The position numbers were made by a program, and so were the translations under genes. 60,975 bases of DNA from Chitinophagales bacterium (GTDB lineage: Bacteria > Bacteroidota > Bacteroidia > Chitinophagales > S012-47), in NCBI GenBank assembly GCA_015487695.1, contig WFPF01000040.1:1-60975 (forward strand). The letters are read 5' to 3'. Under the pieces are notes generated by a model, which was given only the letters and a program-made list of their open reading frames with translations, was not told the DNA's origin and searched no databases. Shown one piece after another: positions 36,353 through 46,000 of this stretch (its first letter is position 1; every line of letters starts with the position of its first letter).

Positions 36353-37417
36353 CTAATTGTATTCGCGCTCTCTTTGCGACTTCAAAAGCGGATGGGCGGT
36401 CATCTCCTCGTAGTTGTGGCGGTTGGCCAGAATGTCGATAGCCAGGAAAAGCGCACTTCTGAATGATTCTTCATTTCCCTTGTTTTTGCCTGCAATGTCA
36501 TAGGCTGTTCCGTGGTCGGGCGAGGTGCGCACCACCGGCAGACCGGCAGTATAATTTACTCCTGAAGAGAAGGTGAGTGCCTTGAACGGGGCCAGCCCCT
36601 GGTCGTGATACATGGCCAGGATGCCGTCAAACTTGCGATGACTCCCTGATCCGAAAAGGCCATCGGCTGCATAGGGGCCAAAGGCAAGCATTCCTTCTTC
36701 CTGTGCGCTTTCGATGGCGGGCGATATGATTTCAATTTCTTCGTTGCCCAGCAAGCCGCGGTCACCGGCATGCGGATTGAGCCCCAGAACGGCAATTTTG
36801 GGCTTCTGTACGCGGAAGTCCTTTTTCAGGGTTTGATGAAGGAGCCGGAGTTTTTCAAGAATGCGTTCTTTCGTTATGCTTCCCGGAACCTCGGACAGCG
36901 GCAGGTGATTGCTCGCAAGTCCTACCCTGAGACCGCCCGAAACCAGCAACATCAGTCCTTTGCCACCTTCCGTTTTTTCCGTCAGAAATTCGGTCTGCCC
37001 GCTAAAACCCGCTTTGTGCTTCTGAATCAGATATTTGTTGACGGGTGCCGTAACCAGCGTGTCGATTCGCCCTTCGATCAGATCGTTGGCTGCATTTTCC
37101 AGCGAAATCAGTGCGTATTTACCCATCTCATCGCTAACCTCTCCGGGCACGATGTTGACCGTCTCGCTCCAAAGGTTAATCACATTAACGCGATTGGGAT
37201 TGATCTTTTCGAGCGTAGTGCTGCTATGTGGATGAAAATCTTCAATATTCAGCAGTTTGCTGTAATAGGAGAGAGCCCTGGACGAGCCGTAGATAATGGG
37301 AGTGCAAAACTCCAGGATGCGTTTGTCGCGCAGGGTTTTGATGATCACCTCCGGGCCGATCCCGTTCATATCCCCGATTGAAATTCCAACTTTAAATTTC
37401 TTAGGTTTATCGCTCAT
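36353..37417 (-). CDS. pdxA: 4-hydroxythreonine-4-phosphate dehydrogenase
   Basis: The 354-residue PdxA acts in pyridoxal 5'-phosphate biosynthesis (DXP-dependent route). I start it at ATG 37417 (MSDKPKKFKVGISIGDMNG), where family members begin; the longer frame to 37663 lies antisense in rsmA. Metal-binding regions are present: TAPVNKYLIQK, NPHAGDRGLLG and AMYHDQGLAPFK. PLP from this pathway is the cofactor of kynureninase encoded 20 kb away, a general link only. Confidence 0.96.
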   Translation of the reverse strand: MSDKPKKFKVGISIGDMNGIGPEVIIKTLRDKRILEFCTPIIYGSSRALSYYSKLLNIEDFHPHSSTTLEKINPNRVNVINLWSETVNIVPGEVSDEMGKYALISLENAANDLIEGRIDTLVTAPVNKYLIQKHKAGFSGQTEFLTEKTEGGKGLMLLVSGGLRVGLASNHLPLSEVPGSITKERILEKLRLLHQTLKKDFRVQKPKIAVLGLNPHAGDRGLLGNEEIEIISPAIESAQEEGMLAFGPYAADGLFGSGSHRKFDGILAMYHDQGLAPFKALTFSSGVNYTAGLPVVRTSPDHGTAYDIAGKNKGNEESFRSALFLAIDILANRHNYEEMTAHPLLKSQREREYN

Positions 37418-37438
37418 ATTTCGATATTCAATTGATTG

Positions 37439-37446
37439 CAAAGATA
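37439..37446 (-). promoter_or_regulatory. Candidate -7 box for pdxA
   Basis: On the minus strand TATCTTTG (37446-37439) is a perfect TAnnTTTG, 21 bp before the pdxA ATG, in the 34-bp divergent gap with rsmA. The nearest TTG upstream is 14 nt away, slightly short. Confidence 0.5.
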
Positions 37447-37451
37447 CAAGA

Positions 37452-38234
37452 ATGGCCATGCAAGGAAGTGGAATAAAAAAGATTAAAGCCATCGGCCAGC
37501 ATTTTCTTAAGGATGAAAAGATGGCATCTCGGATTGCAGCGGCCCTTGAGCTGCCCGATAACATGCTGGTGCTGGAGGTTGGCCCCGGTGAGGGCGTGCT
37601 GACGAAGTATCTTCTGCAGCGATATCCGCGCCTTCTTGCCGTGGAATATGATAAGCGCCTCATCCCTGTGCTCCTGGCACGTTTCCCGGAGTTGAAAGGG
37701 CGAATAGTTCAGGACGATTTCCTCAGGGTCAATCTGCAGGAACTGGTCAGAGACGATCAATATGCGATTATTGGCAATTTCCCCTATCAAATTTCCACCG
37801 GCATCCTCTTTCAGGTAATCGAAGACCGCGAAAGGGTTCAACGCATGGTGGGCATGTTTCAGAAAGAGGTGGCCGAGCGCGTAGCTGCAGCTCCCGGCTC
37901 AAAGATTTACGGAATCACAAGCATTCTGGTCCAGGCTTATTATGAGGTAGAAAAAATCCTCGATGCGCCTCCTGAGGTTTTCAACCCGCCTCCGAAGGTC
38001 CACTCTACCGTCATCCGGCTGATACGCAGAGCAGAGCCCCGGGTCATAAGTTCCTATTCCGATCTGCGGAAAATAGTAAAGGTAGCTTTCAATCAGCGCA
38101 GAAAAACGCTGAGAAATGCCTTGGGAGGAATGATCAACAAAAGTGAAATGAGCGATGAAATATTTGACCGGAGAGCCGAACAACTAAGTATTGAAGAATT
38201 TGATAGGCTGGTTCAAAATTTTTTGAAAAAATGA
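37452..38234 (+). CDS. rsmA: 16S rRNA (adenine1518/1519-N6)-dimethyltransferase
   Basis: The 260-residue RsmA/KsgA dimethylates two adjacent adenines at the 3' end of 16S rRNA. Motifs are GQHFLKDEKM, the SAM-binding VLEVGPGEGVLT (40-51) and the catalytic NFPYQIS. The C-terminal domain has VKVAFNQRRKTLRNAL. ATG 37452 is chosen because the region upstream, although open, lies over pdxA. ATG 37458 is possible. The stop overlaps the next gene as ATGA. Confidence 0.96.
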   Translation: MAMQGSGIKKIKAIGQHFLKDEKMASRIAAALELPDNMLVLEVGPGEGVLTKYLLQRYPRLLAVEYDKRLIPVLLARFPELKGRIVQDDFLRVNLQELVRDDQYAIIGNFPYQISTGILFQVIEDRERVQRMVGMFQKEVAERVAAAPGSKIYGITSILVQAYYEVEKILDAPPEVFNPPPKVHSTVIRLIRRAEPRVISSYSDLRKIVKVAFNQRRKTLRNALGGMINKSEMSDEIFDRRAEQLSIEEFDRLVQNFLKK

Positions 38235-39169
38235 AACAAGTGCTTGTAAGCTGCGACATGCCTTCCTCCTTTCTGCAGGCACTCCGGGGCCTGGGCTTCC
38301 GGGTCGATTATAAACCCGAAATCAGCAATGCCGAAGTCAGGGAAATCATAGCCCGTTATTACGGTTTGATTGTTTCTACACCCATCAAAGTGACACCGGA
38401 ACTGATAGACCATGCGCAGCAACTTCGCTTTGTCGGACGTGCGGGGTCGGGCATGGAGAACATTGATGTCAGTTATGCCGAAAAGAAGGGTATTCGCTGT
38501 TTTAATTCCCCGGAGGGCAATCGCGATGCCGTGGCCGAACATGTAATCGGTATGCTGCTGGCCCACTTTGACCATTTGTGCCGGGCGCATAATGAAGTCC
38601 TTCAGGGGAAGTGGCGAAGAGAAGAAAACCGGGGAATGGAATTAATGGGCAAATGTATCGGCATCATAGGATACGGGAACACGGGCTCGGCACTGGCGCG
38701 AAAGCTCAGAGGCTTCGAGATGGAGATTCTTGCCTACGATAAGTATAAATCGGGATTTGCTTCCGATCATGTAAAGGAGGCTACTTTGACGGAGATATTC
38801 CGCAAAGCGGATATCGTCAGTTTGCATGTGCCTCTTACGGAAGAAACCCGCTTTATGGCCGATAAAGCATTTTTCGAAAGTTTTGCCAAAGCGATTGTTG
38901 TTGTGAACACGAGCCGTGGCAAAGTACTGGATACCGGAGCTCTCCTGGATGCCATGGATGCAGGGCAGGTGAAGGCAGCCTGTCTTGATGTGCTGGAGCG
39001 CGAAGACATTCGCCCGGGCATCGAAGAAGAGCTAAGCTGGTGGCCCCGGCTGATTTCACAGAAAAATCTGCTCATTACACCGCACATTGCCGGATGGACA
39101 GCAGAGTCAAAAGAGAAAATTGCATCGGTTTTGATTGAAAAGATCAAAATGCACGGCCTTCATTCATAA
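38231..39169 (+). CDS. D-2-hydroxyacid dehydrogenase family protein
   Basis: The 312-residue NAD-dependent dehydrogenase has a Rossmann GIIGYGNTGSALARKL near 137-152, substrate Arg in VVNTSRGKVLD, Asp/Glu in ACLDVLEREDI and catalytic His in ITPHIAGWT. It resembles phosphoglycerate dehydrogenase-like enzymes without the regulatory ACT domain, so the substrate is open (3-phosphoglycerate or another 2-hydroxyacid). It overlaps rsmA by 4 bp and is likely cotranscribed. Confidence 0.9.
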   Translation: MKQVLVSCDMPSSFLQALRGLGFRVDYKPEISNAEVREIIARYYGLIVSTPIKVTPELIDHAQQLRFVGRAGSGMENIDVSYAEKKGIRCFNSPEGNRDAVAEHVIGMLLAHFDHLCRAHNEVLQGKWRREENRGMELMGKCIGIIGYGNTGSALARKLRGFEMEILAYDKYKSGFASDHVKEATLTEIFRKADIVSLHVPLTEETRFMADKAFFESFAKAIVVVNTSRGKVLDTGALLDAMDAGQVKAACLDVLEREDIRPGIEEELSWWPRLISQKNLLITPHIAGWTAESKEKIASVLIEKIKMHGLHS

Positions 39170-39204
39170 AATTGTCAAATGCCCCCATATATTCACCCCA
39201 TGGC

Positions 39205-39234
39205 TTTGATATTGTTAAGCAATTTTTAAATTTG
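39205..39234 (+). promoter_or_regulatory. Bacteroidota-type promoter of the TonB-receptor/PorV operon
   Basis: TTTG (39205-39208), 18 nt, then TAAATTTG (39227-39234): both elements match exactly at accepted spacing. It leaves a leader of about 65 bp before the receptor ATG at 39306. Confidence 0.78.
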
Positions 39235-39305
39235 TTAGCACTTCTTAAGAAAAAGCTATCTTGCCCTCCTGACCCTGCAAGAAGTGAAGCAATAAAAAGA
39301 CGACT

Positions 39306-42300
39306 ATGAAAAAAATTTTACTGGCTTTTTTTATCATTCTAGGTTTCATGAAAGTCGCTACAGCACAGCGTGCTGGCGAAATTCAGGGCCGCATACTCAA
39401 TGAAAAAGGCGAGGGTATTCCGTTTGCCAATGTGGTGGTTTTTAGAAACAACATACAGGTCATGGGTACGGCAACAGACTTTGAAGGATTCTTCTCTTTG
39501 AAGCCGCTTGAGCCGGGCAATTACAAATTAATTGCTTCTTACCTGGGAAAAAATGTGGAAGTGAATAATATCTCGGTAGATGCTTCAAAAACCACATTCC
39601 TCAAGGATATCATTTTATCCACAGCCCAAACCCTTGAAACGGTGACAGTCAAATATGAAGAGCCTCCCGTGGATGTAGGGAAACCGGAATCGGGTGACTC
39701 GAGGGACCGGGAGGAGATAGAGCGCATGCCGAAAAACAACCTGGCAGGTATCATCGGAAACACAGCGATGACATACCAGGGCGATGATGATGAATTAATC
39801 AGCATTGCAGGCTCCAGAGGATATGGCACCAAATATCTTATTGACGGGGTAGATCTTACGGGTTTGGTTGACCTTCCCAATGATGCCATTGACCAGATTG
39901 AAGTTATTACGGGAGGTGTAGATGCCAGTCAGGGTGACTTTACCGGAGGGGTAGTGAATATTTCAACTCGTGGCCCTTCCAATACAGTACATGGTTCGTT
40001 GGAGTATTTGACTTCAGAATACCTGGATCCTTTTGGATACAATGAAGCACGGTTCAGTTTGCTTGGACCATTGACCAAGCAGTTTGCAGGAACAGATTCG
40101 GCCCGGACAAATTTGGGATATCTATTATCGGGTAAGGTCATCTTCGAAAAGGAGTCGGATCCTCCCGGGATTCCTATTTTTTATGTCAATGACACAAAGT
40201 TAGAGGAGTTGAAGGCGAATCCTCTTGTTCCGTCAAGAACCGGAGAAGGCTTCAATAAGGCTACTGAGTTTATCCGGAAAGAGGACTTGGTGTCGTCCTA
40301 TGTCAGACGAAATAATAATGACTGGCAGGCCAACTTTTTCGGAAAGCTCGACTACAAACCAACGATGACCACGAATCTGACCTTCGGGGCAAATTACCTT
40401 CACAGTAACAATAATGCCAACATAAGGGTATATGAAATGTTTAACTCGGAGAACAACCCGAAAGTCTACTCGGATGACCTGCGTCTATATACCAAATTCA
40501 CGCAGCGATTCAGAACGACAGAGAAGGAACAGACGAGTGGTTATACAATCAGCAGTGCCTACTACACCATTCAGGTGAATTATCAATACAATCAGGACAT
40601 TGTTGAAGACCGCAATCACAGGAGAAATCCTTTTGAGTATGGCTATATAGGTAAATTCAATACATTTCGTGAGCCGGTATATTTCTATACAGAGGATTCC
40701 GTAACCGGCAAAGAGGCATTTCGACTTTTCGGATATCGTGATACGGCCGTTACTTATGAGCCGGGAACAGCCAATCCGGTTTTGGCTCGTTATACTGAGC
40801 AATATTATGATCTCTTTGATCCAAATAACTTGACAGATGTAGTTTTGGGTGGAGGCCTTCGCAACGGTGACTTCACGCAATCACTCTATTCCTATTCCAT
40901 GTGGTACAATCCGGGGGTTCCTTACACCAGATACAGCAACTCGGACAACACGCAGTTCGGAGGTCGTTTTGATGCTTCCGTTGACCTGAAGAAAAGTACG
41001 AAAGACGAAATAAATAAACACTCCATTGAATTTGGTTTTGAATACGAACAACGTGTAGAACGCAGCTATTCCGTGTCTCCTTTTGGCTTATGGGGCCTGG
41101 CCCGACAGCTTACCAACTTTCATCTGAACAACCTGGACGTTTCCAATCCCTATTATCTGGTAAACGGTGATACTGTCCACTACACCGAATATCAGGGAGA
41201 AGTGGGTGAGTTTGATTCTATCTTTTACTATCGCAGATACGACCAACAGGATCAAACCTACTTCGATATCAAGCTGAGAGAAAAACTGGGCATACCGGTA
41301 AACAGCCTTGAGTTTATCAATCTGGATAACATTGATCCGGAGCTCCTTTCTCTGAATATGTTTAGCCCCGATGAGTTGATTAATGGTGGAAACAGGGTTG
41401 TGAACACCCGGGGTTATGATTACTACGGAAACAAATTGTCACAGGCTCCTTCATTTGCCGACTTCTTTTATGACTATATGGATAACAACGGAAATGGCCG
41501 GTTTGATTTTGGTGACTACTATACCCGCAACCTCGATGCCTACAGACCGATTTATACCGGAGCTTACATTCAGGACCGTTTCAACATCGGAAGGGTGCTG
41601 TTCAGAGTAGGACTGCGGGTTGACCGTTTTGATGCCAACCAAAAGGTATTGCGCGATCAATACTCGCTCTATGCCATCCGTACGGTGGAGGAAGTGACTA
41701 CCATTAACGGAAACGCTGTCAATCATCCGTCTACCGTTGACAATACATTTGCCGTTTATGTGGATGACAGAAACAATCCGTCCAAAATATTGGGATACCG
41801 CGATGGAGACACCTGGTACAATGCGGAAGGAACACAAATTATGGATCCGGGCGTCATAGCCAACCAGACGACTACCGGTGTGATTGCACCTTATCTGGTT
41901 GATCCCACGGCCAATATCAAAGATCCTGACAATTTTGATGTAGATGCTTCTTTCCAGGATTACAATCCCCAGTTTACGGTGATGCCACGGATTGCATTCT
42001 CTTTCCCGATTACGGAAACGGCCATGTTCACGGCTCACTATGATGTGCTGACGCAAAGACCCCTGGGCAGAAACGAAGCAACTCCTTACCATTATTACTT
42101 TTTGGAAGAGATTGCTACTGACGGTGTAATTCCGAACCCGAACCTTAAGCCGGAAAAAACGATCAATTATCAATTGGGCTTCCAGCAGGCACTGAGTGAC
42201 AAGTCCGCTTTGAAGATTTCTGCCTACTACCGTGAGATGCGTGATATGATGCAGGTTACAAGGATTCTCTACGCATACCCGACCGATTACACGACTTATG

Positions 42301-43031
42301 GGAATGTGGATTTTGGAACCGTGAAGGGCTTGAACATTAAATATGATCTGATCCGAAGAGTAAATAATATACGCTTCACAGGGGCCTATACGCTCCAGTT
42401 TGCCTCAGGTACCGGATCGAACACTACTTCTCAGCTGGGACTGATCAATGCCGGTCAACCAAACCTGCGTGCCATTGTTCCACTGAACAATGACGTTCGA
42501 CACCAGTTCCTGCTTGATCTGGATTATCGCTTTGCTTCCGGAAGAGATTACACGGGCCCACGTGTCAACGGAAAACCCATCTTCGAGAATGCCGGATTGT
42601 TGCTACAGATGAGAGCCCGTACGGGTGAACCGTATACCCGCCAGTCGAATCCGACTCCTACGGCTATGTTTGGCGTAGCTTCCCGCTCTACCTTGCTGGG
42701 CTCTATCAATGGCTCTAGGTTGCCTTTCAACTTTAAGATTGACCTTGCCATGGACAAAGACATCGCCATCAGCGGAGGCAAAAAACCCATGTTTGTCAAT
42801 GTATATCTGAAAGTTCAGAATCTCCTCAATTCCAGAATTGTAAGGGGTGTGTACCGCTATACGGGAAGCCCGACAGATGATGGCTATATCAGTTCACCTT
42901 TTGCTCAGGAATTAATAAGAGGTCAGGTTGATCAACAGGCATTCATTGATCAGTACACAATCAAAATGAGGAATCCGGGCAATTTTGCATTGCCAAGGCG
43001 GGTCCAACTCGGTGTTAAACTCAAGTTTTAA
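39306..43031 (+). CDS. TonB-dependent receptor-like outer-membrane protein
   Basis: The 1241-residue protein has a signal peptide (LLAFFIILGFMKVATA), a carboxypeptidase-like regulatory domain (about 25-112, GEIQGRILNEKGEGIPFANVVV) and a plug domain with YLIDGVDLTGLVDLPNDAI, then DQIEVITGGVDASQG and FTGGVVNISTRG. A large barrel follows, ending GNFALPRRVQLGVKLKF. It is longer than classical siderophore receptors, and no SusD partner follows, so it is not a SusC/D pair. The next two genes encode a giant secreted protein and a PorV-family barrel, which suggests a surface assembly or export role rather than simple nutrient uptake; this is inference. It heads the operon behind a good promoter. Confidence 0.88.
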   Translation: MKKILLAFFIILGFMKVATAQRAGEIQGRILNEKGEGIPFANVVVFRNNIQVMGTATDFEGFFSLKPLEPGNYKLIASYLGKNVEVNNISVDASKTTFLKDIILSTAQTLETVTVKYEEPPVDVGKPESGDSRDREEIERMPKNNLAGIIGNTAMTYQGDDDELISIAGSRGYGTKYLIDGVDLTGLVDLPNDAIDQIEVITGGVDASQGDFTGGVVNISTRGPSNTVHGSLEYLTSEYLDPFGYNEARFSLLGPLTKQFAGTDSARTNLGYLLSGKVIFEKESDPPGIPIFYVNDTKLEELKANPLVPSRTGEGFNKATEFIRKEDLVSSYVRRNNNDWQANFFGKLDYKPTMTTNLTFGANYLHSNNNANIRVYEMFNSENNPKVYSDDLRLYTKFTQRFRTTEKEQTSGYTISSAYYTIQVNYQYNQDIVEDRNHRRNPFEYGYIGKFNTFREPVYFYTEDSVTGKEAFRLFGYRDTAVTYEPGTANPVLARYTEQYYDLFDPNNLTDVVLGGGLRNGDFTQSLYSYSMWYNPGVPYTRYSNSDNTQFGGRFDASVDLKKSTKDEINKHSIEFGFEYEQRVERSYSVSPFGLWGLARQLTNFHLNNLDVSNPYYLVNGDTVHYTEYQGEVGEFDSIFYYRRYDQQDQTYFDIKLREKLGIPVNSLEFINLDNIDPELLSLNMFSPDELINGGNRVVNTRGYDYYGNKLSQAPSFADFFYDYMDNNGNGRFDFGDYYTRNLDAYRPIYTGAYIQDRFNIGRVLFRVGLRVDRFDANQKVLRDQYSLYAIRTVEEVTTINGNAVNHPSTVDNTFAVYVDDRNNPSKILGYRDGDTWYNAEGTQIMDPGVIANQTTTGVIAPYLVDPTANIKDPDNFDVDASFQDYNPQFTVMPRIAFSFPITETAMFTAHYDVLTQRPLGRNEATPYHYYFLEEIATDGVIPNPNLKPEKTINYQLGFQQALSDKSALKISAYYREMRDMMQVTRILYAYPTDYTTYGNVDFGTVKGLNIKYDLIRRVNNIRFTGAYTLQFASGTGSNTTSQLGLINAGQPNLRAIVPLNNDVRHQFLLDLDYRFASGRDYTGPRVNGKPIFENAGLLLQMRARTGEPYTRQSNPTPTAMFGVASRSTLLGSINGSRLPFNFKIDLAMDKDIAISGGKKPMFVNVYLKVQNLLNSRIVRGVYRYTGSPTDDGYISSPFAQELIRGQVDQQAFIDQYTIKMRNPGNFALPRRVQLGVKLKF

Positions 43032-43050
43032 ATAGAATAGAATATATAAA

Positions 43051-46000
43051 ATGATTCAAATGATAAAGCAATCGTTAAAAGTTATTGCTCTTTCCGGCAT
43101 TTTCTTCTCCTTCCAGTTTTTGGGTGCTACTGAGAATATTGGCCAGCTTACAAGCAATGAAAAACAAACCAGGTCTTTCAAGATGGCGGAAGCTTGTACA
43201 CCGGCCACTTCGCAAACAGACCTGGAGATCAACAACGTACGGACACGCCTTCTTGCCGGAGGTGATCTTTGGTGGGATTTGGCCAATGCCAAATATGAAG
43301 TGCCGAAGGTGGAGCCGGGCTCAGGTCAGGTATCAAAACACTCCCTCTTTGCAGGTGCCCTGTGGATCGGTGGAATTGATGCCGGGGGACAATTGAAAAT
43401 TGCCGCTCAGACCTACAGGCAGTCGGGAAATGATTTCTGGACCGGCCCGCTCGATGCACAGGGTTCTGTCAATGATGAGGTTTGTTCAAAATTTGACAAG
43501 CACTGGCAGGTTTACCGGGGTGAAATCAATGACGTGATCAAGAAATTCGAGGATAAAGGGAGTATCAGCATTTCAGATGTTCCCAAAAATATCAGGGAAT
43601 GGCCCGGAAGAGGGAATCCTTTTGCCATCGGAGCCAACAATATTCCGCTCAACCTGGATGTAAATAAATCGCTGGCACCTTTTATCGATCGAAACGGAGA
43701 CGGAATCTACAATCCGGAAGACGGAGATTATCCGGATGTAAAAGGAGATCAGGCCATTTGGTGGGTTTACAATGACAAAGGAAATATTCACACCGAGACG
43801 GGAGGGGAAGCCATTGGCCTGGAGATTAAAGCCCTCGCTTTTGCTTTTAAGACCAGCGATGAGATCAATGACATGACCTTCTACCAGTACGATGTTTCCA
43901 ACTTCTCGACCATTGTACTCGATAGTGTATTCTTCGGCCAATGGGTAGATCCCGATTTAGGGAACTTTCAGGATGACTTTGTGGGCTGTGATACTACAAG
44001 GGGCCTGGGCATCTGCTACAACGGTGATGCCGTGGATGAGGGGGCACAGGGATATGGAGAGAACCCGCCACTGATTGGTGTGGACTTTTTCCAAGGTCCC
44101 CTTAAATATAAATATGATAACACAGGATCAATTGTAGATTCGGTCAGACTGGGGATGTCCAAGTTTCTTTATTACAACAATGACTTCTCGACCATCGGAA
44201 ACCCGGAAGTGGCCTCTCACTACTATGGTTATTTGTCAGGAACCTGGAAAGACGGAAGCCCCTTCACTTTTGGTGGCAATGGCTACAATACCGGAGTTCC
44301 CTTTGACTTCATGTTCCCAAGCGATCCGGCCGACAATTCACCGGATGCATGGAGCGAATGTTCGGAAGGCAATACCCCTGCCGACAGGCGTTTCCTGCAG
44401 TCAGCCGGTCCATTCCGCCTTGAGCCGGGAGCCAAAAACCAGGTGGTAGTTGGTGTCGTATGGGTGCGTCCCCCCAATCAGTCCGGTTGCCGAGCTGATT
44501 TTGATGCCTTGCGTCTTGCGGATGATAAGGCGCAGGCACTCTATGACAATAATTTTGTTGTAATTGGAGGACCGAGTGCCCCAGATCTTGCCATAAGGGA
44601 GTTGGATAAGGAAATTGTTATAAGTATGGAAAACTATTTAAATGAAGATGTTGAACTATATGAAAAGGCAGACCCGGTCATAAAATCAATTATTGAAGGA
44701 CTTGGTGATCCGTTGATTACGGATTCTACGTATAATTTTGAAGGATACATTGTTTACCAATTGCGCAATAATCAGGTTACGCCACGTGAATTTGTGGATG
44801 CAAGTAAAGCAAGGGCTATATTTCAGGTAGATATAGAAAATGGTATCAGCAAAATTATAAATTACAAAGAGGACTTTGTTGTAGGCGCATTGGTGCCTCA
44901 ATTAATGGTGAATGGAAATGACAAAGGCATCAGCCACACATTGAATGTGACCGAGGATGCTTTTGCAACAGGGTCAAAGGAATTGGTTAATCATAAGCGC
45001 TACTATTTCTCAATAGTTGCTTATGCTTATAATAATTACATACCCTATGAGCCGGGCAATCCACAAAGCCAGTTAGAGCCATTTCTTCTGGGAGCTGAAA
45101 ATATAAAAGTATACTCTGCCATACCCCATAAAACTGCACCGGAGGCGGGTGGTACTATTCTTAATTCCTCCTATGGTGATGAGCCTGAAATCAAAAGACT
45201 GGAAGGAATGGGCAATGGCTACCGCGTGCTTGAACTTACCAAGGCTACGATGGATGAGATACTTACCAATGCATCGGCCCCTTATCCTGAGTATCAGTCC
45301 GGCTTCGGACCGGTAGACATTAAGATATACGATCCGATGAAGGTGCCCAATGCAGACTTTGAACTTCAGCTAGTTGATATCTATCCGCGATTGGGCAACA
45401 AAAAGATACTGGATGAGCGATCCACGTGGATATTAATTAACAAGGAATTAAATGACACCATCTATTCAGAACGAACAATTGCGATTAAGAACGAGCAGAT
45501 AATTCCTGAATATGGGTTCTCCATTACAATTAAGCAAACCGCCAATCCGGGACAGAGCTCTGCAATTAATAATGGTTTCCTTGAGGCCTCCATGGAATTT
45601 GAAAACACCAAGATAAAGTGGTTAAGTGGGATATCCGATGGAGAAGGCAAAATTGGAGCCAGTGGATTCTTTAACTGGATTCGCTCCGGAACATCCATAG
45701 ATGCAAATAATCCTTCTCCTTACGATGACTATGATCAGCCTGGGAAGTTAGATGAAGAAGAAATATATGAAAATGTCTTAGATGGTACATGGGCTCCTGC
45801 AGCCCTCACGGGAGGCTTTAATCAGGATCCTATGGATAATCCCTTTGCTCCGGGGCGAAAGGCCATTGGCCTTTTCAGTATGTTGCGCCTCGACAGCCTT
45901 GCAAGTGTCGATGTAGTCTTTACTCCGGACAAATCGAAATGGACCCGTTGTGTGGTCGTGGAAACCCAACCCGATCCGGCCCTGGCCGAGGGAGGTGCTA

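Noticed and set aside
41451-42173. 240-aa minus-strand open frame
   Set aside because: It lies inside the TonB receptor-like gene in antisense and shows no protein features.
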